NCBI RefSeq assembly: GCF_001570485.1
Contig: NZ_BCTA01000011.1
Span: 1-64,000, forward strand
Source of the DNA: Mycolicibacterium novocastrense
GTDB lineage: Bacteria > Actinomycetota > Actinomycetes > Mycobacteriales > Mycobacteriaceae
Direction: 5' to 3'
Length of the DNA stretch: 64,000 nucleotides
The notes beneath the pieces were generated by a model. The model was not told the DNA's origin. It did not search any database and saw only the letters and a list, made by a program, of their open reading frames with translations. The translations under genes were made by a program, and so were the position numbers. Below are positions 8,674 through 18,095 of this stretch, in pieces. The stretch's first letter is position 1. The number at the start of each line of letters is the position of its first letter.

Positions 8674-8693
8674 AACTAAAACTGACTTTAGTT
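8674..8693. promoter_or_regulatory. Inverted repeat, candidate operator ahead of the dioxygenase operon
   Basis: Arms AACTAAA and TTTAGTT are separated by a 6-base spacer in an AT-rich patch about 50 bp upstream of the dioxygenase start. The size and symmetry suit a TetR-type repressor, and the operon encodes one (3611-4231). The repeat lies between the dioxygenase gene and the stop of the deazaflavin-type gene. Confidence 0.5.
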
Positions 8694-8709
8694 TTACTTA
8701 CGACGCGAG

Positions 8710-9099
8710 TCAATCCTCGAGATCGACCCGAATGGTGAGCAGGTTCGTGCCGAAGGTCCGCACGCCGAAGCTGTTGAACTGTGGCAGCTTGCGCAACCGC
8801 TCACGCGCGTCGTCGTCGGCGACGATGTGCGCGGTTCCCTTGTGCCACTTGCCGTTCAATCGAACTCTGACCGCGGGGTCGGCCTGGATGTTCTTCACGT
8901 ACTGCGAGTTCTCGCCGAACTCGGAGACGAACCAGAACTCGTTGCCCACGCGCCGCCCGCCTAGTGGAGTGCGGCGGGGTTGGCCGCTCTTGCGCCCCGT
9001 CGTCTCCAGCAATGTCTGGAACGGCAGGAGCCGCATCATCGGGTTCATGACGTTCTTCTGAAACATCTTGGTGACCTGATCGCGCAAGTCCTCGGCCAT
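8710..9099 (-). CDS. Deazaflavin-dependent nitroreductase family protein (DUF385/Ddn-like)
   Basis: 129 residues of the split-beta-barrel F420-binding family common in mycobacteria: LETTGRKSGQPRRTPLGG, then FWFVSEFGENSQYVKNIQADP and VRVRLNGKWHKGTAHIV. Members such as Ddn bind coenzyme F420H2 and reduce quinones or other acceptors; some lack known activity. Starts at ATG 9099, 15 bp after the flavin monooxygenase stop, so the two are probably cotranscribed. Its physiological substrate cannot be told from sequence. Confidence 0.85.
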   Translation of the reverse strand: MAEDLRDQVTKMFQKNVMNPMMRLLPFQTLLETTGRKSGQPRRTPLGGRRVGNEFWFVSEFGENSQYVKNIQADPAVRVRLNGKWHKGTAHIVADDDARERLRKLPQFNSFGVRTFGTNLLTIRVDLED

Positions 9100-9114
9100 G
9101 GTTCCCCCTTCGTT

Positions 9115-10278
9115 TCACACCATCGCGGTTCGCGACACCTTCATACCCAGTCTCAGCGCTCCGGCCAGTTCGCGACTGGTGTCGTAGTCGAAGACCACAT
9201 GTCCGGCCACGACGTCGACGTCGCGCTTGATCCGTTGCAGCGGATTGTCGACGAAATGCGCGCTGGCACCTGACGCCTCGAGCAACAGCCCGATCACGTG
9301 GCGCGACTCGTGGACGATGTGCGCCGCGGCCATCCGGGCCGCTCCGCGCACCGGCCTCGGCACGGGATCGCCGGCGGCGACGATGCTCTCGATCTCGCCG
9401 ACGGTGTCGGCCAACAGACTGCGCAGCGCCCGCAGGCGCACCTCGGCCTCTCCGAGGCGGGCCTGCGCGATCGGCTTGTCCTTCTGCATGACGCCCTCGT
9501 AGGCCAGCACCCGTTCCGACAGGCGCTCGGCGTAGATCTCGGCGACACGTTCGGCGCCACCCAGCGCCGGCATCGCCGCCAACAGCGCCAGGGCGGGCAC
9601 CATCGGCCAGCGGTAGGTGTCGGCGTCGTGTAGCGCCGCGCCGGGCGCGGTACCGGTGTAGATGTCGACGACGCGGACCAAGCGATGTTCCGGGACGAAC
9701 GCATCGTCGATCACGACATCGTTGGAGCCGGTGGCGCGCATACCGTCGGTGTGCCACACATCCTCGATCGCGACGTCCTCGATGGGCAGCAGCGCGAGCG
9801 CCGGGAAGATCGCGTCGTCGGGGCCGCAGAGCGCACCCACCATGATCCAGTTCCCGTGCATCACCCCGGTGGCCCACGACCAGCGGCCGCTCAGCCGTAT
9901 CCCGCCGTCCACGGGCAGCCCTCGACCCGTCGGAGCCAGGGGAGCGGGGGCGAGAAACGGGCGCGTCGCGAATGCCTCTTCCTGGGCCCGCTCGTCGAAC
10001 AACGCCAGGATCCAGTTGTGCAGGACGTAGAAGCCGATGGTCCATGCGCTCGACGGGCAGCCGTGTGCCATCCGCCGGACCGGATCGAGGATCGCCGGCA
10101 GCGGTGCCTGCATGCCGCCGTACCGCGCGGGCACCAGCAGGTCGGTGAGGCCCGACGCGGTCAGTTCATCGACCGTCGCCTCCGGCAACCGGCGCAGCCG
10201 CTCGGCCTCCGGTGCCCGTTCGGCGAGCCGGCCGACGAAATCGGCGTCGACAAGGGGGAGAGCCGGAGCGGCCGTCAT
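9115..10278 (-). CDS. Acyl-CoA-dehydrogenase-fold flavin-dependent monooxygenase (HsaA-type)
   Basis: 387 residues from ATG 10278; the longer frame runs back antisense-like into the regulator gene and was rejected. N-terminal helices (LPEATVDELTASGLTDLLVP, RYGG), then WTIGFYVLHNW, the central beta domain LSGRWSWATGVMHGNW, and a helical C-terminal domain, as in group D flavin monooxygenases (HsaA/HpaB-like), which hydroxylate using reduced flavin from a partner. It lacks the YEGT motif of true acyl-CoA dehydrogenases. The palindrome 10291-10310 lies directly upstream. The adjacent F420-type protein could be a redox partner; this is inference. Confidence 0.75.
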   Translation of the reverse strand: MTAAPALPLVDADFVGRLAERAPEAERLRRLPEATVDELTASGLTDLLVPARYGGMQAPLPAILDPVRRMAHGCPSSAWTIGFYVLHNWILALFDERAQEEAFATRPFLAPAPLAPTGRGLPVDGGIRLSGRWSWATGVMHGNWIMVGALCGPDDAIFPALALLPIEDVAIEDVWHTDGMRATGSNDVVIDDAFVPEHRLVRVVDIYTGTAPGAALHDADTYRWPMVPALALLAAMPALGGAERVAEIYAERLSERVLAYEGVMQKDKPIAQARLGEAEVRLRALRSLLADTVGEIESIVAAGDPVPRPVRGAARMAAAHIVHESRHVIGLLLEASGASAHFVDNPLQRIKRDVDVVAGHVVFDYDTSRELAGALRLGMKVSRTAMV

Positions 10279-10290
10279 GGCCTGGACGCT

Positions 10291-10310
10291 ACCATACTTT
10301 TTTGTATGGT
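10291..10310. promoter_or_regulatory. Perfect inverted repeat, likely operator of the 10278 gene
   Basis: Arms ACCATAC and GTATGGT surround six T residues; every arm base pairs. It lies 12 bp upstream of the monooxygenase start codon and about 110 bp after the stop of a TetR gene transcribed in the same direction. This is the expected geometry for repression by that TetR protein. Confidence 0.65.
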
Positions 10311-10417
10311 AGCCCTCGTCGGCCGGACCATTGAACGCCGAGCGACCGTGTCTGTACCCGACTCGCCGCCGGATTCCGACCCCAAGCGGACACTCGTCCG
10401 CGCCGAGAAGCCGCGAA

Positions 10418-10975
10418 CTACCGCGCGAGCATGATGTCGAGGAACCGCTCCCGCCGCGCCGCGGCCTTCGTGCTGGCTTTCGCGCCCGACAGATGTAAGA
10501 AGCCGATCCCGGCTGCGAAGGTGGCGTTCGCACGCAGATCGGCCTCCTCGGGATCGAAGCCGTCCTCGATGAACGCCTGGCGCACGGCCTCGAGGACCCG
10601 CCGGTCCGACGCCCGCACCCCCGCGGCGACCTCCTCGTCGGTGCGCGCCCACTCCCGCATCGCCCGCTCCAGCGTGCGGTGCCGGGCGTCCACCAGCGCA
10701 CCCATCATTCTCGAGAGCCGCTCCCGCGGCGGCAGGTCGCTCAGCGCCGCGAAATGCCGCCGATCGTCGTCGCGCACCTCACCCCACGCCCGAACCAGCG
10801 CGGATCGATAACCGGCCATATCGGGGAAGTGCCAGTAGAAGCTGCCCTTGGTGGCGCCGACGCGCTCGCACAGGGCGTCCAGCTTGAGCGCCTTGATGCC
10901 CTGCTCAGCGAGAATTTCGTATCCGGCCTGAATCCAGTCGTCGACCGACAGTCGCGGCGTACGGGCCGGTGCCAT
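10418..10975 (-). CDS. TetR family transcriptional regulator
   Basis: 185 residues. The N-terminal helix-turn-helix spans about residues 10-55: WIQAGYEILAEQGIKALKLD then VGATKGSFYWHFPDMAGYRS, a form with WHF typical of mycobacterial TetR proteins. The C-terminal domain ends in FLHLSGAKASTKAAARRERF. Starts at ATG 10975 with no gene closer upstream than the divergent antigen 85 gene at 11287. It is the obvious candidate to bind the inverted repeat at 10291-10310 and control the downstream flavin monooxygenase. Confidence 0.85.
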   Translation of the reverse strand: MAPARTPRLSVDDWIQAGYEILAEQGIKALKLDALCERVGATKGSFYWHFPDMAGYRSALVRAWGEVRDDDRRHFAALSDLPPRERLSRMMGALVDARHRTLERAMREWARTDEEVAAGVRASDRRVLEAVRQAFIEDGFDPEEADLRANATFAAGIGFLHLSGAKASTKAAARRERFLDIMLAR

Positions 10976-12264
<1,289 letters not shown>

Positions 12265-12274
12265 GGCACGTCAG

Positions 12275-12307
12275 GAGTCCCCGGACGCGACACGCGTCCG
12301 GGGACTC
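12275..12307 (+). terminator. Strong hairpin terminator after the mycolyltransferase gene
   Basis: A 15-bp perfect stem (left arm GAGTCCCCGGACGCG) with a 3-base loop starts 11 bp after the stop codon and is followed by TTGCGTTCC. The stem is very GC-rich and the T-tract is weak, as is common for mycobacterial intrinsic terminators. Confidence 0.75.
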
Positions 12308-12572
12308 TTGCGTTCCCAGCTGGCGCGTGGGCGCAGGTGAACAAGGGGCGACATGAGCGCAGTCAACGTCTTGGTCGCACATCGCCAAGAACGTCACGGT
12401 GATCGTCACGGTGATCGAGGCGCCGCACACCTTGCGCACGATCATCGGCGTGACCGGCCGCACCCGGGTGGTCGTGCACGACGGCTTCTAGATCCGCCGA
12501 TTGTGCACTCAGCGACGCTTTCCTGCGATTTTCGTCGTCAGATTCACAAACGGCACCGAACGCGGCCCGGCG
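12308..12572. other. Intergenic, possible short gene relic on the plus strand
   Basis: No convincing gene. One plus-strand frame running from a TGA at 12354 to TAG 12489-12491 reads SWSHIAKNVTVIVTVIE and then GVTGRTRVVVHDGF, which looks like protein rather than noise but has no start codon; it could be the C-terminal relic of a decayed gene. I do not recognise the family. The rest up to the fadE23 stop shows nothing. Confidence 0.3.
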
Positions 12573-13787
12573 CTACTTGAGCTCGGCCGAGGACAAGCCG
12601 AGCAGGCGGCGCGCCACCACCAGCAGCTGAATCTGTTGGGTGCCCTCGAAGATATCGAGGATCTTGCTGTCGCGCGCCCACTTCTCCAGCAGCGTGACCT
12701 CCGAGTACCCGACGGTGCCGGCCAGTTCGACCGCCTTCAGGGTGATGTCGCTGGCCACGCGACCGGCCTTCGCCTTGCCCATCGACGCTTCCTTGGAGTT
12801 CGGAATGTCGTTGTCGGCCTGCCACGCCGAGCGGACCATCAGCAGATAGGCCGCCTCCCAATCGGATTCCATCCGCAGGAACTCCGCCGCGGGTGCGCTC
12901 TGCGCGTGCGAAGGTTTGTCGTAGGAGATCTCGATGCCGGCCTCGGTGAGGATCTTGCGCACCTCCTCGAGAGCGGCGCGGGCGATGCCCACAGCCATCG
13001 CGGCGACGACGGGCCGGGTGTTGTCGAAGGTCTCCATGACCCCGGCAAAACCCTTCTCGACGTGAATCTCCGGGCTGCCCAACAGGTTCTCTTTGGGGAT
13101 GCGGGCATTGTCGAACCGGATCACCGCGGTGTCGGAGGCCTTGATGCCGAGCTTGTCCTCGAGGCGCTCGACCGTCACACCGGGATGCTCGCGCGGAACG
13201 ATGAACGACTTGATGGCCGCGCGGCCCAGCGACTTGTCCAGCGTCGCCCATACCACGATGTGGGTGGCCCGGGAGCCGGCCGTGACGAAGATCTTCTCGC
13301 CGTTGATCACGTACTCGTCGCCGTCAAGCCTGGCCGTCGTCGACACCGCCGCCGAATCCGAGCCGAAGCCGGGCTCGGTGATCGCCATCGCAGCCCACAC
13401 GTCCTTGCCGAGTCGCTCGAGCTGTTCGGGCGTGGCCACGCTGGAGATCGCCGCGTTGCCGAGCCCCTGGCGCGGCACCGACAGCATCAAAGCCACGTCG
13501 CCCCAACTGATCTCCATCACGTTGAGCACCGCTGACATGTTCGCGCCGTTGTGGTTGGCGTCCCTGGGCTCGTCACCGCCCGCGAACGCCTCGGCGCCTG
13601 CGAACGCAAAAGCCTTCGCGTCCTGGATGCCCTCGAAGAGGGTGGCCAGGGTGTCCAGCTCCACCGGGTACTCGTGCTCGCGCAGATCCCACTTGCGCGA
13701 GACCGGGCGCAACATCTCCGCTGCCCCCTGATGAGCCTTCTCGATAACCGCTTCGAGCTTGCGCGGCAGCTCCAGATTGATTGCCAT
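12573..13787 (-). CDS. fadE23: Acyl-CoA dehydrogenase FadE23
   Basis: 404 residues from ATG 13787 (GAAAGAG upstream), 14 bp after the fadE24 stop. Standard acyl-CoA dehydrogenase: TEPGFGSDSAAV in the middle, FVTAGSRATHIVVWATL, and the C-terminal catalytic-type motif DIFEGTQQIQ with Glu present. The pairing and order with the longer, EGT-less fadE24 matches the fadE24-fadE23 pair I recall in M. tuberculosis (Rv3139-Rv3140), so the two probably form one heteromeric alpha-beta enzyme for fatty acyl-CoA desaturation. The longer open frame upstream of 13787 overlaps fadE24 and was discarded. Confidence 0.85.
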   Translation of the reverse strand: MAINLELPRKLEAVIEKAHQGAAEMLRPVSRKWDLREHEYPVELDTLATLFEGIQDAKAFAFAGAEAFAGGDEPRDANHNGANMSAVLNVMEISWGDVALMLSVPRQGLGNAAISSVATPEQLERLGKDVWAAMAITEPGFGSDSAAVSTTARLDGDEYVINGEKIFVTAGSRATHIVVWATLDKSLGRAAIKSFIVPREHPGVTVERLEDKLGIKASDTAVIRFDNARIPKENLLGSPEIHVEKGFAGVMETFDNTRPVVAAMAVGIARAALEEVRKILTEAGIEISYDKPSHAQSAPAAEFLRMESDWEAAYLLMVRSAWQADNDIPNSKEASMGKAKAGRVASDITLKAVELAGTVGYSEVTLLEKWARDSKILDIFEGTQQIQLLVVARRLLGLSSAELK

Positions 13788-13801
13788 GATTGCTCTTTCG
13801 C

Positions 13802-15205
13802 TCAGATGACTACAACGCCCTCGGCGACGCCGATGGCGCGCAGATCGCGATACCAGCGTTCGACGGGGTGTTCCTTGGTGTAGCCGTGGCCGCCGAGCAG
13901 CTGCACGCCGTCCAGGCCGATCTGCATGCCCTTGTCGGTGCCCAACCGTTTGGCCAGCGCCGCCTCGCGGGCGAACGGCAGGCCCTGGTCGGCCCGTGAC
14001 GCGCCGCGCCACGTGATCAAGCGCAGACCGTCGAACTCGATCGCCATGTTGGCGCACATGAACGCGACGGCCTGACGGTGTGCGATGGGTTCACCGAATG
14101 CGTGCCGCTCCTTGACATATGGGACGACGTAGTCGAGTACCGCGTGGGCGGTGCCGACGGCCAGCGCCGCCCAGCCGAGCCGCGACAATGCGAGTGCCTC
14201 CGAGTAGATCCGGTCTGTCTCTATCGGTGGCGCCTCCTCCTCGCCGAGGCGTGCCGACAGCGGCACCGAGACCCCGTCGAGCTCGACCTGCCCGATCGCC
14301 GCTCCGCGGATGCCCATCCCGGGATCGGGCGTGATGGTCAGGCCCTTCGACGACGATTCGACGATGAAAAGCGCCGGCTTGCCGTTGAGTTGCGCCCCGA
14401 CGATGAACAGTTCGGCGTTGGCGGCGGCGGGCACAAGCGACTTGACCCCGTCGAGGCGGTAACCGCTCGGAGTCCGGACCGCGGTGGTCTTCAACGCGGT
14501 GGGATCGAACAGTGCCCGCGGTTCGGCGATCGCCACGCAGGACTGCGGAACATTCTCGCCCGCAAACTCTTTCAGATAGGTGGCCTGCTGATCGGCGCTG
14601 CCCCAGTGCGTCAGCGCCGACGCGACCCCGGCAGGGGCCAGGATCGGCAGCGCCAGCCCCATGTCGCCGTACGCCAGTGCCTCGGCGACCAACACGTTGG
14701 TGACGGCTGCGCGGTGCGCGGCGATGCCCTCGAAATCCTCGGGCACGTTGATCGCGGTGATGCCGAGTTCGGATGCCTTCGCGACGAGGTCGACCGGGTA
14801 GTCGGCGGACTCGTCGGCCTCGCGTGCCGCGGGACGGATGACCTCCTCGGCGAACTCGCAGACCGTCTCGACGATCATCTGCTGCTCGTCGTCGGGGGTG
14901 AGGTCGAAGTAATCCGAACCGCTCTTCTTCAGCCGCGTCGGTCCGCTCTGGCTGCCCGATACCCGCTTGAACTGTCGGCTGGCCGCACCGGCGAACGAGA
15001 AGACCTGCTTGACGCCGTACTTCAATCCGCGGTTGAGCGGGTCGCGCAGGTTGTAGCGGTCGAGGAACTCCTGGCCGACCAGGGGAGTGACCAGCGCCAG
15101 CCCGAGATCGGTCGCGGAGCGCTTGTGCTTCTTCAGGCCGACCGCGCTTTCCTTGTCGCTTCGCTTGGGCTTGGATCCGTTTTTCGACGGCAGGGCTTTA
15201 CTCAT
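13802..15205 (-). CDS. fadE24: Acyl-CoA dehydrogenase FadE24
   Basis: 467 residues with a Lys-rich N-terminal tail (SKNGSKPKRSDKES) and about 85 extra residues before the dehydrogenase domain that begins near DYFDLTPDDEQQMI. The C-terminus GGHGYTKEHPVERWYRDLRA lacks the EGT motif, while partner FadE23 has it; heteromeric mycobacterial FadE pairs often share out active-site residues in this way. First gene of the two-gene operon. Two direct repeats upstream (15246-15291) are likely regulatory. Closely resembles the M. tuberculosis locus, from memory. Confidence 0.88.
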   Translation of the reverse strand: MSKALPSKNGSKPKRSDKESAVGLKKHKRSATDLGLALVTPLVGQEFLDRYNLRDPLNRGLKYGVKQVFSFAGAASRQFKRVSGSQSGPTRLKKSGSDYFDLTPDDEQQMIVETVCEFAEEVIRPAAREADESADYPVDLVAKASELGITAINVPEDFEGIAAHRAAVTNVLVAEALAYGDMGLALPILAPAGVASALTHWGSADQQATYLKEFAGENVPQSCVAIAEPRALFDPTALKTTAVRTPSGYRLDGVKSLVPAAANAELFIVGAQLNGKPALFIVESSSKGLTITPDPGMGIRGAAIGQVELDGVSVPLSARLGEEEAPPIETDRIYSEALALSRLGWAALAVGTAHAVLDYVVPYVKERHAFGEPIAHRQAVAFMCANMAIEFDGLRLITWRGASRADQGLPFAREAALAKRLGTDKGMQIGLDGVQLLGGHGYTKEHPVERWYRDLRAIGVAEGVVVI

Positions 15206-15245
15206 TTCGTCTGCCTCGCTTTGATTTGTGACGTCCGAACTCGTC

Positions 15246-15291
15246 GAACTGACTCCAGAGTAAGGTATCCGAACTGACTCACAAGTAAGTT
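15246..15291. promoter_or_regulatory. Two direct repeats upstream of fadE24
   Basis: Two 21-base copies, both beginning GAACTGACTC and both containing AGTAAG, start at 15246 and 15271, so they are 25 bp apart and match at 17 of 21 positions. They lie 41-86 bp ahead of the fadE24 start. The tandem arrangement suggests two binding sites for one regulator, or one site and the promoter. Confidence 0.5.
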
Positions 15292-15301
15292 GTAGTCGAA
15301 C

Positions 15302-16096
15302 TCACAGCTCGGGCGGCGACAACCGACGCAGCACCGCATCGTGCAGCAGTCCGTTCGTGGCGACCGCGCTGCCGCCGTGCGGTCCGGCCTCACCTGACAG
15401 GTTGGTGAAGCGGCCGCCGGCCTCGCGCACCAGGACGTCGAGCGGTGCCAGGTCCCACGTCGAGACTTCCGGCTCCATCGCGATGTCGACGGCTCCCTCC
15501 GCGACCAGGCAGTAGTTGTAGAAGTCGCCGTAACCGCGCACCCGCCACACCGCGTCGGTCAGCGCGACGAACCGGTCGCGGATGCCACGGTCGGCCCACC
15601 CCGAGAGGCTGGAGAACGCCAGGCTCGCCGAGCCGAGGTCGTCGACCTTCGACACGCTCAGCCGTCGCTCCGACTGCCCGGACACTTGCGCGTACGCACC
15701 CCGTCCGGTCACCGCCCACCACCGTCGGTGCAGCGCGGGCGCGCTCACGACGCCGAGCACCGGTACGCCGTCGTGCAACAGCGCGATCAGCGTCGCCCAC
15801 ACCGGCACGCCGCGGACGAAGTTCTTGGTGCCGTCGATCGGGTCGACGACCCACTGCCTGCCCACGAACTCCTTCGTGCCGCCGAACTCCTCGCCGAACA
15901 CCGAGTCGTCGGGTCGTTCCCGGTCGAGTCGGGCGCGGATCATCGATTCGACCTCGAGGTCGGCGTCCGTGGCGGGGGTGAGGTCGGGTTTGGTCTCGAC
16001 GACGAGGTCGACCGCTCCGAAGCGGGCCATGGTCCGAACATCGGCTGCGTCGGCAAGGGCCAGCGCCAGTGTCAGATCGTCAGCCTCGGAATCCAT
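15302..16096 (-). CDS. hisN: Histidinol-phosphatase / inositol-monophosphatase family (HisN)
   Basis: 264 residues from ATG 16096. Li-sensitive phosphatase fold: GEEFGG supplies the metal Glu, [11 protein letters not shown] is the DPIDGT metal site, and [17 protein letters not shown] the third metal-binding Asp. Actinobacterial members with this start ([20 protein letters not shown]) dephosphorylate histidinol phosphate in histidine synthesis. The longer frame to 16204 was not used because it overlaps the divergent small gene. M. tuberculosis Rv3137 (hisN) lies near fadE24 as here, from memory. Confidence 0.85.
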   Translation of the reverse strand: MDSEADDLTLALALADAADVRTMARFGAVDLVVETKPDLTPATDADLEVESMIRARLDRERPDDSVFGEEFGGTKEFVGRQWVVDPIDGTKNFVRGVPVWATLIALLHDGVPVLGVVSAPALHRRWWAVTGRGAYAQVSGQSERRLSVSKVDDLGSASLAFSSLSGWADRGIRDRFVALTDAVWRVRGYGDFYNYCLVAEGAVDIAMEPEVSTWDLAPLDVLVREAGGRFTNLSGEAGPHGGSAVATNGLLHDAVLRRLSPPEL

Positions 16097-16119
16097 GCCT
16101 GTCGTCCTACCATGTCGGG

Positions 16120-16491
16120 ATGTGGGAATTCGCGGTGATACTGCTGCTGGTCGGTGCGCTGGTGCTGCTGGCCCGACCGATGCTGATGCGCCGTCGCGGT
16201 ACACCGACTGACTGGCCGTCGGGTCAACTGCTGGTCACCGGCGTCAGCCCGCGCCCGACCGACGTCACCGGACCGCAGTACGTCACGATCACGGGCGTCA
16301 TCAACGGGCCCACGGTCAACGAGCATGTCGTGTACCAGCGGCTCGAGGTCGACGTCGACGACTGGCCGTCGATGGGCCAACTGTTTCCCGTCGTCTACTC
16401 GCCGAAGAACCCGGACAACTGGCGATTCGCGCCGCAGGCCCCACCACCGGGCGCCGCGCCGCCGCCGCCGACGCCGCCGCCCTACTCCTGA
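16120..16491 (+). CDS. Small single-pass membrane protein with Pro-rich tail
   Basis: 123 residues. One membrane segment at about 3-20 ([16 protein letters not shown]) followed by positive residues (RRR) and a soluble domain with [25 protein letters not shown], ending in a Pro-rich tail ([17 protein letters not shown]). The family is not recognised; the sequence looks like a conserved mycobacterial membrane protein. It diverges from hisN with only 23 bp between start codons, so at least one of the two transcripts must be nearly leaderless. Confidence 0.7.
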   Translation: MWEFAVILLLVGALVLLARPMLMRRRGTPTDWPSGQLLVTGVSPRPTDVTGPQYVTITGVINGPTVNEHVVYQRLEVDVDDWPSMGQLFPVVYSPKNPDNWRFAPQAPPPGAAPPPPTPPPYS

Positions 16492-16555
16492 ACTTTGCAC
16501 GCAGGGTCGTCAATCCGCGCCGACCACAACCGTCCGCGCAAAAACGAGCCGACGC

Positions 16556-17932
16556 TCAGCCGTGCCCGATCCTCAGCATCTCGGCCACGGTGGTCAGCTT
16601 CACGCGCGGTCGCCCGTGCGGTTCCCCCGCTGACCGCTCGTATTCGTCGATCAGCCGCCAGTGGTCATCGGTGACGACCTTCGGCTGCCGCTCGACCAGC
16701 CATTCGGCCAACCGCCGCGAATGGTTCTCATCGAACTCGGACAACTGCGCGCCGGCCAGGTCGGCGATCAGCGTGTCCACGGTCTCCTGCGAATCGCTCT
16801 TGTTGCTGCCGATGACGCCCGTGGGCCCGCGCTTGATCCAGCCGACGACGTACTCGTTGCGGCTGCCTTCGACGCGTCCGCGGGTGTGCGGGATCGTGCC
16901 GCTGCGCTCGTCGAACGGCAGGCCGGGCGTCGGCACACCGCGATAGCCGACGGCGCGCACCACGAGCTGGGCCGGCACTTCCTCGCGTTCCCCGGTGTCC
17001 TTGGCGACGATGCGGCCGTTCTCCTCGACCAGCTCGTTGCGGCCCAGCACGATCGATTCGACGCGACTGTCTCCCTTGATCTCTATCGGGGAGGTGCGGA
17101 AGCGAAAGACGATGCGCCGCTTGGCATTCTTCGGCGTCTGTTCGGCATAGCCGCGCAACACCTTGATGTTGTTGCGTACTGTCTTGCCCGCCGCCTCGAG
17201 GTCGTCCTCGGTGATGTCGGCGAAGTCGGCGGGATCGATGATGACGTCGACGTCACCGAGCCCCTCGAGGTGCCCGAGCTCGCGCAACTCCAACGTGGTG
17301 AACGGCGCCTGCAACGGCCCCCGCCTCCCGACGACGAGGACCTCCTCCACCCCGCGGTCGTGCAGCGATTTCAACGCGTGGTCGGCGATGTCGGTCGCGC
17401 CCAGCACGTCGGGATCGGTGACGAGGATCCGCGCCACGTCCAGCGCGACGTTGCCGTTGCCGATCACGACGGCTCGACCGCTGGAGATGTCCGGTGCGAT
17501 CTCCTCGAAATGCGGGTGGGCGTTGTACCAGCCGACGAAATCGACGGCGGCGACGCTGCCGGGCAGGTCCTCACCGGGGATCCCCAGCGCCCGATCCGAT
17601 TGCGCGCCGACGGCGTAGATCACCGCGTCGTAGTGTTCGGCCAACTCGGCTGGCTGCACATGCTGGCCGACCGCGACGTTGCCGAAGAAGCGGAATCGCG
17701 GATCCAGCGCCGTCTTCTCGAACTGGGCGCTGATCGACTTGATCTTCGGATGGTCGGGCGCCACACCCGAGCGCACCAGCCCCCAGGGGGTGGGCAGCAT
17801 CTCGAGCATGTCGACGCGCACATCTCTTTTCTGGCTGGCGTCGTCTTCAGAATCGGCGAACTTGAGTAACGACGCCGCGGCAAAGTAACCCGAAGGTCCC
17901 GAGCCGACGATCGCCACGTGGTAGGGGCGCAT
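16556..17932 (-). CDS. fprA: NADPH:ferredoxin oxidoreductase FprA
   Basis: 458 residues from ATG 17932 (MRPYHVAIVGSGPSG), matching the start of M. tuberculosis FprA. FAD-binding GSGPSG at 10-15; LPTPWGLVRSGVAPDHPK; NADPH-binding GNGNVALDVARIL; C-terminal VVGWIKRGPTGVIG. An adrenodoxin-reductase-type flavoprotein that passes electrons from NADPH to ferredoxins, which in turn feed P450s; the three P450 genes further right are possible clients. Divergent from prfB as in M. tuberculosis. The open frame upstream of 17932 was discarded. Confidence 0.93.
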   Translation of the reverse strand: MRPYHVAIVGSGPSGYFAAASLLKFADSEDDASQKRDVRVDMLEMLPTPWGLVRSGVAPDHPKIKSISAQFEKTALDPRFRFFGNVAVGQHVQPAELAEHYDAVIYAVGAQSDRALGIPGEDLPGSVAAVDFVGWYNAHPHFEEIAPDISSGRAVVIGNGNVALDVARILVTDPDVLGATDIADHALKSLHDRGVEEVLVVGRRGPLQAPFTTLELRELGHLEGLGDVDVIIDPADFADITEDDLEAAGKTVRNNIKVLRGYAEQTPKNAKRRIVFRFRTSPIEIKGDSRVESIVLGRNELVEENGRIVAKDTGEREEVPAQLVVRAVGYRGVPTPGLPFDERSGTIPHTRGRVEGSRNEYVVGWIKRGPTGVIGSNKSDSQETVDTLIADLAGAQLSEFDENHSRRLAEWLVERQPKVVTDDHWRLIDEYERSAGEPHGRPRVKLTTVAEMLRIGHG

Positions 17933-18081
17933 GGACACCTTTTGTCGAAGCTTCCTTGTCGCTGCCCGGCCTCGCGCAAGGGGCTGTCGCGTCGGGGCCG
18001 GCTGGTTACGCATCCGATGCTAGAACGCGGACGGGCCTCGTTGCCGCCAGTCGCGAGAACCGGCGTGGCTCGGCTCACGGG

Positions 18082-18087
18082 TAACCT
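18082..18087 (+). promoter_or_regulatory. Candidate -10 element for a leaderless prfB transcript
   Basis: TAACCT fits the mycobacterial TANNNT -10 pattern and ends 8 bp before the prfB GTG, so transcription would begin at or next to the start codon. No Shine-Dalgarno sequence lies before the GTG, which agrees with leaderless translation. Confidence 0.45.
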
Positions 18088-18095
18088 GAACTCCC

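Noticed and set aside
14078..15277. Plus-strand 399-codon open frame
   Set aside because: Antisense shadow of fadE24; no recognisable domain.
16661..17869. Plus-strand 402-codon open frame
   Set aside because: Antisense shadow of fprA, whose cofactor motifs are complete.
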